Shown piece by piece: positions 1 through 7,975 of a stretch of DNA of 64,000 bases. Every line of letters starts with the position of its first letter. Position 1 is the stretch's first letter. The notes beneath the pieces were generated by a model. It was not told the DNA's origin. It made no database searches and saw nothing but the letters and a program-made list of their open reading frames with translations. The DNA is taken from NCBI GenBank assembly GCA_963783945.1, contig CAWAPS010000005.1, forward strand, positions 186,001 to 250,000, written 5' to 3'. The translations under genes were made by a program, and so were the position numbers. Source of the stretch: CAWAPS01 sp963783945. GTDB taxonomy: Bacteria > Actinomycetota > Acidimicrobiia > Acidimicrobiales > Palsa-688.

Positions 1-1141
1 TGGAAAGACCTCGACGTCGCGAGGCCTGACCTCCCTCCTCGAGGCCAAGGGATTGAGGGTGGGGACCTTTACCAGTCCCCACTTGGAGCGCATCAACGAG
101 CGGATCGCCACCGACGGAGAGCCCATCGACGACGACGACCTGGCAGCCGTGCTGAACGAGTTGGCCGCCATCGAGCCGATGCTCGGCGAGGATGTCCGGC
201 TGAGCTGGTTCGAGGTGCTCACCGGGGCCGCGCTGTTGTGGTTTGCTGACCGTCCGGTGGACGTTTCGGTCTTCGAGGTCGGGCTCGGGGGCCGGTGGGA
301 CGCCACCAACGTGGTCACCGCGGACGTCGCCGTGGTCACCAACGTGGGGCTCGACCACGTGGAGTTCCTGGGGCCGACGAGGGCGGACGTGGCGGGGGAG
401 AAGGCCGGCATCATCAAACCGGGTTGTGCTTTGGTCCTCGGAGAGAGGGACCCTGAACTGACGCCGATCTTCGAACGAGAGCTGCCGGGTTCGATGTGGT
501 TGGCCGGCCGGGACTTCGATTGCGTGCGCAACCAGCTGGCAGTCGGCGGGCGGGCGCTGGACATCCGGACGCCGGGCGCCACCTACGAGGGGGTGTGGCT
601 CGATCTGCACGGCGCCTATCAGGGCGAGAACTTCGCGGCCGCGGTGGCGGGGGCCGAAGCCTTCTTCGGCGGTCCTCTGGACGACCCGCTGGTCCGGGAG
701 GCGGCGGCCACCGTGCGCTCCCCGGGCCGGCTCGAGATCGTGGCCCGTGACCCGCTCATCGTGCTCGACGGGGCCAAGAACCTCGAAGGAGCCCAGCGGG
801 CTTCGGAGGCGGTGACCGAGGAGTTCGGCGCCGCCACCTCGGAGATCCTCGTCGTCGGCATGCTGCAGGGAAAAGACCCGGCCCAAATGCTCGAAGCCCT
901 AGGTGCTCGCCGGGCCCGCCTCGTCGTGGCGTGCCCCGCTCCGTCGCCGCGTACCCATCCGGCCGAAGCGGTGGCGCAGGCCGCCCGCGAGCTTGGCGTC
1001 GAGGCCACCCTGGCCGATTCCGTACCGGCAGCCCTAGACGTGGCGTTTGCTGCAGCCGCGACGTCCGATCTCATCCTGGTGACCGGATCGCTATACGTGG
1101 TGGGCGCGGCCCGGGCCGCGCTGGTATCAGGGGGGCGCTAG
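1..1141 (+). CDS. folC: Folylpolyglutamate/dihydrofolate synthase, 5'-truncated
   Basis: ATP-dependent ligase of folate metabolism that adds glutamate to dihydropteroate or folates. The reading frame is open from base 2 and begins inside the nucleotide-binding loop (GKTSTS), followed by the family motif GTFTSPHLE, so the start codon lies before the window. The apparent TTG start at 53 is internal. Further Mur-ligase-type signatures are NVGLDHVEFLG, GEKAGIIKPG and, in the C-terminal domain, SPGRLEIV and LDGAKN. About 380 residues are visible. ndk follows 12 bases after the stop, so the two are probably co-transcribed. Confidence 0.93.
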   Translation, partial: GKTSTSRGLTSLLEAKGLRVGTFTSPHLERINERIATDGEPIDDDDLAAVLNELAAIEPMLGEDVRLSWFEVLTGAALLWFADRPVDVSVFEVGLGGRWDATNVVTADVAVVTNVGLDHVEFLGPTRADVAGEKAGIIKPGCALVLGERDPELTPIFERELPGSMWLAGRDFDCVRNQLAVGGRALDIRTPGATYEGVWLDLHGAYQGENFAAAVAGAEAFFGGPLDDPLVREAAATVRSPGRLEIVARDPLIVLDGAKNLEGAQRASEAVTEEFGAATSEILVVGMLQGKDPAQMLEALGARRARLVVACPAPSPRTHPAEAVAQAARELGVEATLADSVPAALDVAFAAAATSDLILVTGSLYVVGAARAALVSGGR

Positions 1142-1153
1142 CCTCCTCGGCTC

Positions 1154-1564
1154 GTGAACCGCACCCTGGTCATCTGCAAACCCGACGCGGTCGAGCGCGG
1201 CCTGACCGGCGAGATCATCGCCCGCCTCGAGCGCAAAGGCCTGCGCCTGGCCGCGGCGGAGCTGCGTCAGCTCGACAAGGAGACGGCGGGACGCCACTAC
1301 GCCGAGCACCAGGGGAAGGGGTTCTACGACGATCTGTTGTCATTCATCACCCGGTCGTCGGTGATGCTCATGGTGATCGAGGGGCCGGAGGACACGTGGC
1401 AGATCGTGCGTACCCTCATGGGCGCCACCAACCCGGCGGCGGCCGCGCCCGGCACCATCCGGGGCGACCTGGCCGTCGAGACGACCGAGAACCTGGTGCA
1501 CGGCTCCGATAGCTCCGAGTCGGCGGCGCGCGAGATCGCCCTGTTCTTCCCGGATCTGATCTAG
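1154..1564 (+). CDS. ndk: Nucleoside diphosphate kinase
   Basis: Transfers the gamma-phosphate of NTPs to NDPs through a phosphohistidine, balancing cytoplasmic nucleotide pools. The 136-residue length is normal for the family. It begins (GTG start) with NRTLVICKPDAVERG and carries the catalytic-histidine motif NLVHGSDS near residue 118. MGATNPAAAAPGTIRGD is the nucleotide-binding segment. It lies 12 bases behind folC and precedes a 725-base gap, so it probably ends a transcription unit. Confidence 0.97.
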   Translation: MNRTLVICKPDAVERGLTGEIIARLERKGLRLAAAELRQLDKETAGRHYAEHQGKGFYDDLLSFITRSSVMLMVIEGPEDTWQIVRTLMGATNPAAAAPGTIRGDLAVETTENLVHGSDSSESAAREIALFFPDLI

Positions 1565-1681
1565 CGCCCTGGCGGCCTGCGGACGCCGGGTGGCGGGCTG
1601 GCCTCGCGCCCATGCGAGGCGGTGGTCGGCATCTGCAATGAACGGCCCACGCCCTCGATGGCCCTAGCCCGTGCCTCGCGT

Positions 1682-1801
1682 GACCACTTCGCGGCGAGCA
1701 CTTAGGTGCGCGACCCAGCGCGCGCCGCGCCGGCCGCCTTGATATGACCCGAACGCGGCGAGAACTGCCCTCCAGGCAAAAGCGCTCGCCGCGAAGTGGT
1801 C
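1682..1801. repeat. 120-bp element with 18-bp terminal inverted repeats (copy 1)
   Basis: The left end GACCACTTCGCGGCGAGC (1682-1699) is the exact reverse complement of 1784-1801, with 84 bases between them. A second element of the same total length and closely related ends lies at 28627-28746. Homology of the left ends extends outward: CCTCGC[G/T]TGACC[A/G]CTTCGCG[G/T]CG is shared over 23 bases. No coding frame or clear target-site duplication was seen. It could be a non-autonomous mobile element, a REP-like hairpin or a dispersed regulatory hairpin. Confidence 0.7.
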
Positions 1802-2074
1802 GTGGCCGATGAGAACGGGGCCCTTCCTCCCCGTCGGGGGGGCGGGCGAGTCGGCCGCGGTCATCTCATCCGGCCGAACGCCGCAAGACTCGTGGTGGCG
1901 GGGGGCCGCCCGGGGCACCCTTCCCCGGGCTGATGGCGGCGCGGTCCTATTGTGGCGATTTGGGGCAGTCCTCGGCCTGTCAAGACGCCCGTCAAGGCTC
2001 TTAGTCCCGGGCTCGCGGTGTCGCGGGCCATGGCGCCTCTCTCAGCCTGCCGTGTACCGGGGCAAAGGCGGAGA

Positions 2075-2102
2075 TTGATGAGGTCCGCTTTGGGCGTAAC
2101 CT
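2075..2102 (+). promoter_or_regulatory. Candidate promoter of the mreB operon
   Basis: TTGATG (2075-2080) and TAACCT (2097-2102) are separated by 16 bases and resemble a SigA-type -35/-10 pair. Transcription would start near 2109, giving a leader of about 180 bases before mreB. This rests on motif resemblance only. Confidence 0.35.
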
Positions 2103-2289
2103 ACCGGGGCCCGTCCGCTGTCCGACCGGCCGACCGGCTGCCCCGGCCCGGGGCTGGGGAAGGGTGGCGGAGGGTAGTGGTAAAGGTCACCTCCCGCGGT
2201 GGATACCCTTGAGGGTGCATGGACGAGGCGCAGCGGCGCCGGGTAGCCTCTACCCGTCTCCGACGCCCCCTAGAGGAGGCTCCCTTCGC

Positions 2290-3330
2290 GTGTCGGACAA
2301 TCTCTTTGCTGGTTTCTTCGGACGGGACATGGCTGTAGACCTCGGTACCGCCAACACCCTGGTCTACGTCCGGGGTCGAGGCATCGTCCTCGACGAGCCA
2401 TCGGTAGTTGCAGTCAACATCAAGGACGACCGTCCCCTCGCGGTCGGCATTGAAGCCAAACGCATGATTGGCCGCACCCCCAATCACATCCAGGCCATCC
2501 GGCCGTTGCGTGACGGCGTCATCGCCAACTTCGACATATGCGAGAAGATGCTCGCTTACTTCATCCGGCGGGTGCACGGGACGCGCCGGTTCGCCAAGCC
2601 GCGCATGGTGATCTGTGTTCCCTCGGGCATAACCGGAGTGGAGCAGCGGGCGGTTCAGGAAGCCGCCGAGTCGGCCGGGGCGCGCAAGCCGGCCTTCATC
2701 ATCGAGGAGCCCATGGCCGCCGCCATCGGCGCCGGCCTGCCCGTGCACGAGCCGACCGGCAACATGGTCGTCGACATCGGCGGCGGAACCACCGAGGTGG
2801 CGGTCATCTCGCTCGGCGGCATCGTGACCAGCCAGTCGGTTCGCATCGGGGGCGACGAGCTCGACGAGGCGATCATTCAGTTCATCAAAAAGGAGTACAG
2901 CCTGGCGCTCGGCGAGCGCACGGCCGAGGAGATCAAGATCGCCCTCGGCTCGGCCTTCCCCCTGGAGGAAGAGCTCCACGCCGAGATCCGAGGGCGGGAT
3001 CTGATAACCGGACTGCCAAAGACGATCGTGACCACGACGGAGGAGATACGCGAAGCCATCGAGGAGCCGGTCTCATCGATCGTCGACGCCGTCAAGGTCA
3101 CCCTCGACAAGACTCCGCCGGAACTGGCAGCGGACATCATGGAGCAGGGCATCGTCCTCACGGGCGGGGGAGCCCTGCTGCACGGCCTCGGCACTCGCAT
3201 CATGTCCGAGACCGGCATGCCCATCGTCATCGCCGACAACCCGTTGCACTCTGTCGCCATCGGAAGCGGCCAGTGCCTCGAGGAGTTCGCGGCGCTGAAG
3301 GGCGTGCTGATGTCAACGCACAGCCGCTGA
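2290..3330 (+). CDS. mreB: Rod-shape-determining actin homologue MreB
   Basis: Actin-like ATPase that forms membrane-bound filaments guiding lateral cell-wall synthesis. The protein is 346 residues with the phosphate-1 motif DLGTANTLVYVRG, the phosphate-2 motif DIGGGTTEVAVIS and the adenosine motif VLTGGGALLHGL. I place the start at GTG 2290 (VSDNLFAGFFGRDMAVDLG) because AGAGGAGG lies 10 bases upstream and this fits the usual MreB length, although the frame is open from 2164. It is the first gene of the mreBCD-PBP2-rodA operon. Confidence 0.95.
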   Translation: MSDNLFAGFFGRDMAVDLGTANTLVYVRGRGIVLDEPSVVAVNIKDDRPLAVGIEAKRMIGRTPNHIQAIRPLRDGVIANFDICEKMLAYFIRRVHGTRRFAKPRMVICVPSGITGVEQRAVQEAAESAGARKPAFIIEEPMAAAIGAGLPVHEPTGNMVVDIGGGTTEVAVISLGGIVTSQSVRIGGDELDEAIIQFIKKEYSLALGERTAEEIKIALGSAFPLEEELHAEIRGRDLITGLPKTIVTTTEEIREAIEEPVSSIVDAVKVTLDKTPPELAADIMEQGIVLTGGGALLHGLGTRIMSETGMPIVIADNPLHSVAIGSGQCLEEFAALKGVLMSTHSR

Positions 3331-3353
3331 CTGGTCGAGCTGTATAGCGCTGA

Positions 3354-4196
3354 GTGGCCGCATACCGACAAACCAACCGTGCCCGTTACGTTCTGGCCGT
3401 TCTGGTCCTGGCCGCGCTGACTCTGATCACGATCGACGCCCGGTCCAACGGCACGGGCTTCCTCGGGCGGGTCCGGGATCGGGTGACCGACGAATTCGCT
3501 CCGGTTCAGCGGGTGACCCACACCGCCTTGCGGCCCATCGGCAACTTCCTCACCGGCGTGGTCGACTACGGCTCGGTCCGCAGCGAGAACCAGCGCCTGC
3601 GCGACGAGGTGGCGAGTCTGCAGAAACAGTCGATACAGGCGGCCGCCCAGCAGGCCGCGGCGGATCAGGTACTTTCCGAGCAGCATCTCCCGTTCGTCGG
3701 GGCCATCCCGACGGTGTCGGTCGAGATCATCGACAGCGGATCCTCCAACTTCGAGAACTCGGTTCTCATAAACAAGGGCACCACGAGCGGCATCGCCCCC
3801 GGCCAGCCCGTCGTGGCCGCCGGAGGACTGGTGGGCAGCGTGGCCTCGGCCAGCGCTCGCACCGCAACCGTGGTGCTGCTGACCGATCCCACGGTGTCGG
3901 TCGGCATCCGGCTGCAAGGCAACAACATCGGAACGGCGGAGGGGACCGGCCGGTCCAACCCCCTCCGGGTGACCGTCGACACCCCGAACCGCACCACGCC
4001 CAAGATGGCCGTGGGCCAGAGCGTGGTGACCAGCGGACTGAACTTCGAGAAATTCCCAGGCGGTATCCCGGTAGGTCGAGTCTCGACTTACTCGGTGCCG
4101 CCCGGTGCCACCGAGCCCACCATCGCCCTCACCCCCCTCGTCAACGTCTCGCAGCTGACATACCTGCAAGTGCTCCTCTGGCTGGGCGGCCCGTGA
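3354..4196 (+). CDS. mreC: Rod-shape-determining protein MreC
   Basis: Bitopic membrane protein that links MreB/MreD to the elongation transpeptidase. The 280-residue product has an N-terminal transmembrane segment (about residues 11-27, YVLAVLVLAALTLITI), a coiled coil around residues 65-105, and the two beta domains of MreC (INKGTTSGIAPGQPVV and VTSGLNFEKFPGGIPVGRV). The start is GTG, 23 bases after mreB. It lies between mreB and mreD in the standard order. Confidence 0.94.
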   Translation: MAAYRQTNRARYVLAVLVLAALTLITIDARSNGTGFLGRVRDRVTDEFAPVQRVTHTALRPIGNFLTGVVDYGSVRSENQRLRDEVASLQKQSIQAAAQQAAADQVLSEQHLPFVGAIPTVSVEIIDSGSSNFENSVLINKGTTSGIAPGQPVVAAGGLVGSVASASARTATVVLLTDPTVSVGIRLQGNNIGTAEGTGRSNPLRVTVDTPNRTTPKMAVGQSVVTSGLNFEKFPGGIPVGRVSTYSVPPGATEPTIALTPLVNVSQLTYLQVLLWLGGP

Positions 4197-4215
4197 CCGC
4201 GGGGAGGTCGCTCTC

Positions 4216-4785
4216 GTGACCGGGCGTCTGGCTGCTCGCCTGCGCATCGCCTTGCTGATGTTCGTGGCCATCCTGATCCAGACCGCGCTCGGCTCCGACA
4301 TGCGCGTCGCCGGGGTGGCCCCCGACCTCATGGTCCTCCTGGCCATCTGCGCCGGGATCGCCGGCGGACCCGAAGCCGGGGCGTGGGTCGGGTTCATATC
4401 CGGGCTGCTCTCCGACCTGTTCCTCACGTCGACTCCCCTCGGCCTGTCCGCCCTTACGTATTGCCTTGTCGGGTTCGGCATCGGGTCGCTGTGGGCCGGG
4501 GTCCTGCAGGACCACAAGCTCCTCATCCCTCTGGCCGGGTTCGCCGGCACCGTCGCCGCCGTCCTGCTCTTTGTTGGAGTTGGCGACGTTCTCGGCCAGA
4601 GCCAGCTGCTCGACGCCGGCCGGTCCTGGCTGGTCAAGGTGACCCTCATCGAAGCCCTCTGGAACGCCGTGCTGGCCCTGCCGGCCAGCTACCTGTACTC
4701 ATGGATGGCCAGGGGCTCTGTCGGGGCGGAACGGGTCGGGGCGTTCAGCACCGCTACCCGGCCCGAGCGCGGTGCTATCCGATGA
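4216..4785 (+). CDS. mreD: Rod-shape-determining protein MreD
   Basis: Small integral membrane protein of the elongasome. The 189 residues are largely hydrophobic, with about five predicted transmembrane segments beginning at RIALLMFVAILIQTAL and the typical GFISGLLSDLFLTSTPLGLSAL stretch. The stop codon overlaps the next gene as ATGA (4782-4785), indicating translational coupling to PBP2. MreD sequences diverge strongly, so the assignment relies on hydrophobicity and position as much as on motifs. Confidence 0.9.
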   Translation: MTGRLAARLRIALLMFVAILIQTALGSDMRVAGVAPDLMVLLAICAGIAGGPEAGAWVGFISGLLSDLFLTSTPLGLSALTYCLVGFGIGSLWAGVLQDHKLLIPLAGFAGTVAAVLLFVGVGDVLGQSQLLDAGRSWLVKVTLIEALWNAVLALPASYLYSWMARGSVGAERVGAFSTATRPERGAIR

Positions 4786-6707
4786 CCGCCGCCGACCGTC
4801 CCCGCCCGCAGCTCCGGCTCACCATCCTGGTGGTAGTCGTCGCCTGCCTGTTCGTGGCCCTGTTCGCCCGCCTGTGGTTCCTCCAGGTCATCAACGCGCC
4901 TCAGGCCCAGGCGGCGGCGGCCGACAACGGGATACGGCTGGTGTACACCCCTGCCCCTCGGGGCGAGATCCTGGATCGCAACGGCAACGTCCTCGTCGGC
5001 AACGTCACCGTGCCGGTCATCGAGGTCACCCGCCAGGTCGCGGTCGCCGACCCGGCGATGACCGCCCGGCTCGCTCCCCTGCTCGGCATGACGGTGTCCC
5101 AGCTGAAACGGGCCATCAACAACCTTCAGTACAGCCCTTACGCCCCAGTCCCCGTGATGCCCGACGCCACCCCACAGCAGATCCTCTACATCCAGGAGAA
5201 CCAGGCCCTGTTCCCGGGCGTGTCGGCCACCTCCATGAGCGTGCGTCAGTACACCGCCATGGGCAAGGCGGCCGCCAACATCGTCGGCTACGTCGGCCAG
5301 ATCAATCAGCAACAGCTGGCCAAGCTCAAGTCGAGGGGCTATCAGCCGGGGGATCAGATCGGCCTGGCCGGGGTGGAGGCCGAGTACGAGAGCTACCTGC
5401 GCGGCACCCCGGGGGTGCAAAAGGTGCAGGTGAATTCGGCGGGCGATGTCCTCACCACCCTCAGTACCACCGCGCCGGTACCGGGTGACAACCTGAGGCT
5501 GAGCATCGACGGTTACATTCAGATGGTGGCCGAGGGCGCCTTGCAGCAGGGCCAGCGGGCGGCCCAGCACACCCTGGACAAAGTCACGAACCGCAAGTTC
5601 GAAGCGCCCGCGAGCTCGGCGGTGGTCGAGGATCCCCGCACCGGTCAGATCATCGCCCTGGCCACCAACCCGACTTACGATCCCGCGCAGTTCGTGGGCG
5701 GGATCAGCCAGAACAATTACAACGCCTTGCTCAACAATCCGAGCGATCCACTGCTCGACCGCTCCATCCAGGGCCAGTACGCCCCGGGCTCGACGTTCAA
5801 GCTCGTAACCGCGATGGCAGGTCTCAAGTACGGCCTCATCACGCCTTCATCCTTTTTCGACGACACCGGCAAGATCACCATCGGCAACTTCGTCGCTCAC
5901 AACGACAATGGCGCGGCCTACGGCGCCATCGATCTGAGCGAAGCGCTGACCGTGTCGAGCGACAATTACTTCAACACCATCGGCTTGGAGCTGTGGTACG
6001 GCCGCAGCAAGTACGGCCAGGACGCCTTGCAGAGCGTGGCCAACCAGTTCGGGTTCGGCCAGCCGACCGGGGTCGACCTGCCCAACGAGTCAGCCGGAAA
6101 GATCCCCACCCCGCAGTCTTATGTCAAGGACCACCAGCAGAACCCGTCGGTCTTCACCCAGGCGCAGTGGTACCCCGGCAACAGTGACCAGGTTGCGATC
6201 GGGCAGGACGAGGTGCTCGTCACCCCGCTTCAGCTGGCCAACGCCTATGCGGCGTTCGCCAACGGAGGGAATCTGTTCGATCCCCTGGTGGTCGACGATG
6301 CCGAGACGGCGGCCGGGAAGGTGGTCAAGGCCTTCCAGGCCAAAGTGGCCAACCGCATCAGCATCCAGCCGGCGTGGCGGACCGCCCTCATGACCGGATT
6401 CCTCGGCGTCGTCAACAACGGTAACGGCACCGCCGCCGGCGTCTTCGAGGGGACGCCGCTGGCCTCGATGGACATAGCCGGCAAGACCGGGACCGCCCAG
6501 GTCAACGCACCCAAGCAGGACACGTCGGTCTTCACGTCCTTTGCCCCGGCCAGCAACCCGCAGTACGTGGTGGACGCGTTCGTCGAAGACGCCGGGTACG
6601 GCGCCTCGGTGGCCGCCCCAGTCGCACGTGAGATATATGACGCCCTGTTCCATGTCCCCCTCCAGCCGGTGACGTACTCGTCGGCCGGGGGCGGAGGCCA
6701 GAACTAG
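4782..6707 (+). CDS. mrdA: Penicillin-binding protein 2 (elongation transpeptidase)
   Basis: Class B PBP that cross-links peptidoglycan during elongation, working with RodA. The 641-residue protein has an N-terminal anchor (residues about 12-32), a dimerisation region with PRGEILDRNGNVL, and all three transpeptidase motifs: STFK with Ser337, SDN at 393-395 and KTG at 568-570. Start ATG 4782 overlaps the mreD stop. The frame is open further upstream (from 4383), but that part is antisense-like sequence inside mreD. The stop overlaps the GTG of rodA by one base. Confidence 0.95.
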   Translation: MTAADRPRPQLRLTILVVVVACLFVALFARLWFLQVINAPQAQAAAADNGIRLVYTPAPRGEILDRNGNVLVGNVTVPVIEVTRQVAVADPAMTARLAPLLGMTVSQLKRAINNLQYSPYAPVPVMPDATPQQILYIQENQALFPGVSATSMSVRQYTAMGKAAANIVGYVGQINQQQLAKLKSRGYQPGDQIGLAGVEAEYESYLRGTPGVQKVQVNSAGDVLTTLSTTAPVPGDNLRLSIDGYIQMVAEGALQQGQRAAQHTLDKVTNRKFEAPASSAVVEDPRTGQIIALATNPTYDPAQFVGGISQNNYNALLNNPSDPLLDRSIQGQYAPGSTFKLVTAMAGLKYGLITPSSFFDDTGKITIGNFVAHNDNGAAYGAIDLSEALTVSSDNYFNTIGLELWYGRSKYGQDALQSVANQFGFGQPTGVDLPNESAGKIPTPQSYVKDHQQNPSVFTQAQWYPGNSDQVAIGQDEVLVTPLQLANAYAAFANGGNLFDPLVVDDAETAAGKVVKAFQAKVANRISIQPAWRTALMTGFLGVVNNGNGTAAGVFEGTPLASMDIAGKTGTAQVNAPKQDTSVFTSFAPASNPQYVVDAFVEDAGYGASVAAPVAREIYDALFHVPLQPVTYSSAGGGGQN

Positions 6708-7864
6708 TGCCGCCCGGAGCGACCCAGCGGCCGACCCGGACCGCCCTGTGGCGCCACATCGACGTGGTGCTGATAATCGCGGTTCTGCTTATCGCGGCCT
6801 TCGGGTGCGTCATGGTGTACACCGCAACCCGCCTCCCGCTCCAGGCCGAGGGGATCAGCGCGGTCTACTACGTCAAGAAACAGATCATCTTCATGATCGT
6901 GGGCCTGCTGGCGATGGCCGCCGCCGCGTTCGTCGACTACCGGCGCCTGCGGGACTGGGCCCCGATCATCTACGGGTTCTGCATAGTCATGCTCCTTGCC
7001 GTGTACGCGGTCGGGCATCGCAGCAAGGGCTCCCAGGCCTGGTTCCAGGTCGGGTCGTACCAGATGGAACCCTCCGAGTTCGTCAAGATCGGGCTGATCA
7101 TCGCCCTGGCCAGCTTCTGCGCCGCGTCCAAGGGCAAGCTGGCCTTCCGGGGCCTGATCCTCGTGCTGGTCCTCGCCGCCCTGCCTTTCATCCTGGTCTA
7201 CAAGCAGCCGGATCTGGGAACCGCGCTGGTGCTGGCCGCGGTCCTGGTGGCTGTGGTGCTGATCGGGGGGGCGTCGGGCCGGATCCTGGTGGCTCTCGGG
7301 CTGCTCACGGTTGTCCTGGCCGTCGGGGTGGTCCACTTCGGCGTGCTGAAGAGCTACCAGCGGGCCCGGCTGGCCTCGTTCATCAACACTCCCGACCAGC
7401 CCGACGCCTCTCTTCTCGCCACCCAGGCGGGGGCCAACGAGTACAACCTGGCCGAGTCGAAGATCACCATCGGCGACGGTGGGCTCACCGGGCAGGGCAT
7501 CGGGAAGGGTTCCCAGACGAACCTGTCGATAGTGCCCGAGCAGCGCACCGACTTCATATTCACCGCGGTGGGCGAGCAGCTCGGCCTGCTCGGCTCGAGC
7601 CTCTTGCTCCTGCTCTTCATCATCGTGGTCTGGCGCACGTGGCGAGCAGCCATGCTGTCCAAGGATCTCCTCGGCACCCTGATATGCGTCGGGGTCCTGG
7701 CCATGATCGTCTTCCAGGTCTTCGAAAACATCGGGATGACGATGGGGATCATGCCGGTCGCCGGCATACCGCTCCCGTTGATGAGCTACGGGGGCTCGTC
7801 GGTCATCGCCACGTTCCTAGGCATCGGCCTGGTGCTGAACGTCCGAATGCGGCGTTTCACCTAA
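6707..7864 (+). CDS. rodA: Peptidoglycan glycosyltransferase RodA
   Basis: SEDS-family polymerase that makes glycan strands from lipid II during rod elongation. The 385 residues contain about ten hydrophobic segments and the SEDS signatures YKQPDLGTALVL, YQRARLASFINTPDQPDAS, VPEQRTDFIFTAVGEQLG and PLPLMSYGGSS near the C terminus. GTG 6707 overlaps the preceding TAG, which supports this start and co-translation with PBP2. It ends the rod-shape operon; 111 bases follow before the next gene. Confidence 0.95.
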   Translation: MPPGATQRPTRTALWRHIDVVLIIAVLLIAAFGCVMVYTATRLPLQAEGISAVYYVKKQIIFMIVGLLAMAAAAFVDYRRLRDWAPIIYGFCIVMLLAVYAVGHRSKGSQAWFQVGSYQMEPSEFVKIGLIIALASFCAASKGKLAFRGLILVLVLAALPFILVYKQPDLGTALVLAAVLVAVVLIGGASGRILVALGLLTVVLAVGVVHFGVLKSYQRARLASFINTPDQPDASLLATQAGANEYNLAESKITIGDGGLTGQGIGKGSQTNLSIVPEQRTDFIFTAVGEQLGLLGSSLLLLLFIIVVWRTWRAAMLSKDLLGTLICVGVLAMIVFQVFENIGMTMGIMPVAGIPLPLMSYGGSSVIATFLGIGLVLNVRMRRFT

Positions 7865-7959
7865 AGGGTCGGCGGCGACGACGCACTACGCCTCGGCCCT
7901 TCGCCTTCTTCGTGGGGCCGACCTGCTCGATGGGCGCGGGCTCAGAAAACACCCCCGGC

Positions 7960-7965
7960 TACACT
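7960..7965 (+). promoter_or_regulatory. Candidate -10 element of the radical SAM gene
   Basis: TACACT ends 10 bases before the ATG at 7976, so transcription would begin within about five bases of the start codon. No Shine-Dalgarno sequence is visible, which fits a near-leaderless message. No good -35 hexamer was found. Confidence 0.35.
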
Positions 7966-7975
7966 GGGCAGGGAC

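Larger units (their letters stand above)
1565..2289. other. Gene-free region between ndk and mreB
   Basis: No convincing coding frame was found on either strand. The region holds the 120-bp inverted-repeat element at 1682-1801 and a candidate mreB promoter near 2075-2102. A short GGGTAGCC/TACCC hairpin sits just before the mreB ribosome-binding site. I saw no rnpB, tmRNA or SRP RNA signature. Confidence 0.6.

Noticed and set aside
2877..4649. Long minus-strand frame opposite mreB-mreC-mreD
   Set aside because: Its translation has low-complexity Arg/Ser/Pro content and mirrors the clean plus-strand genes; it is a G+C-driven shadow.
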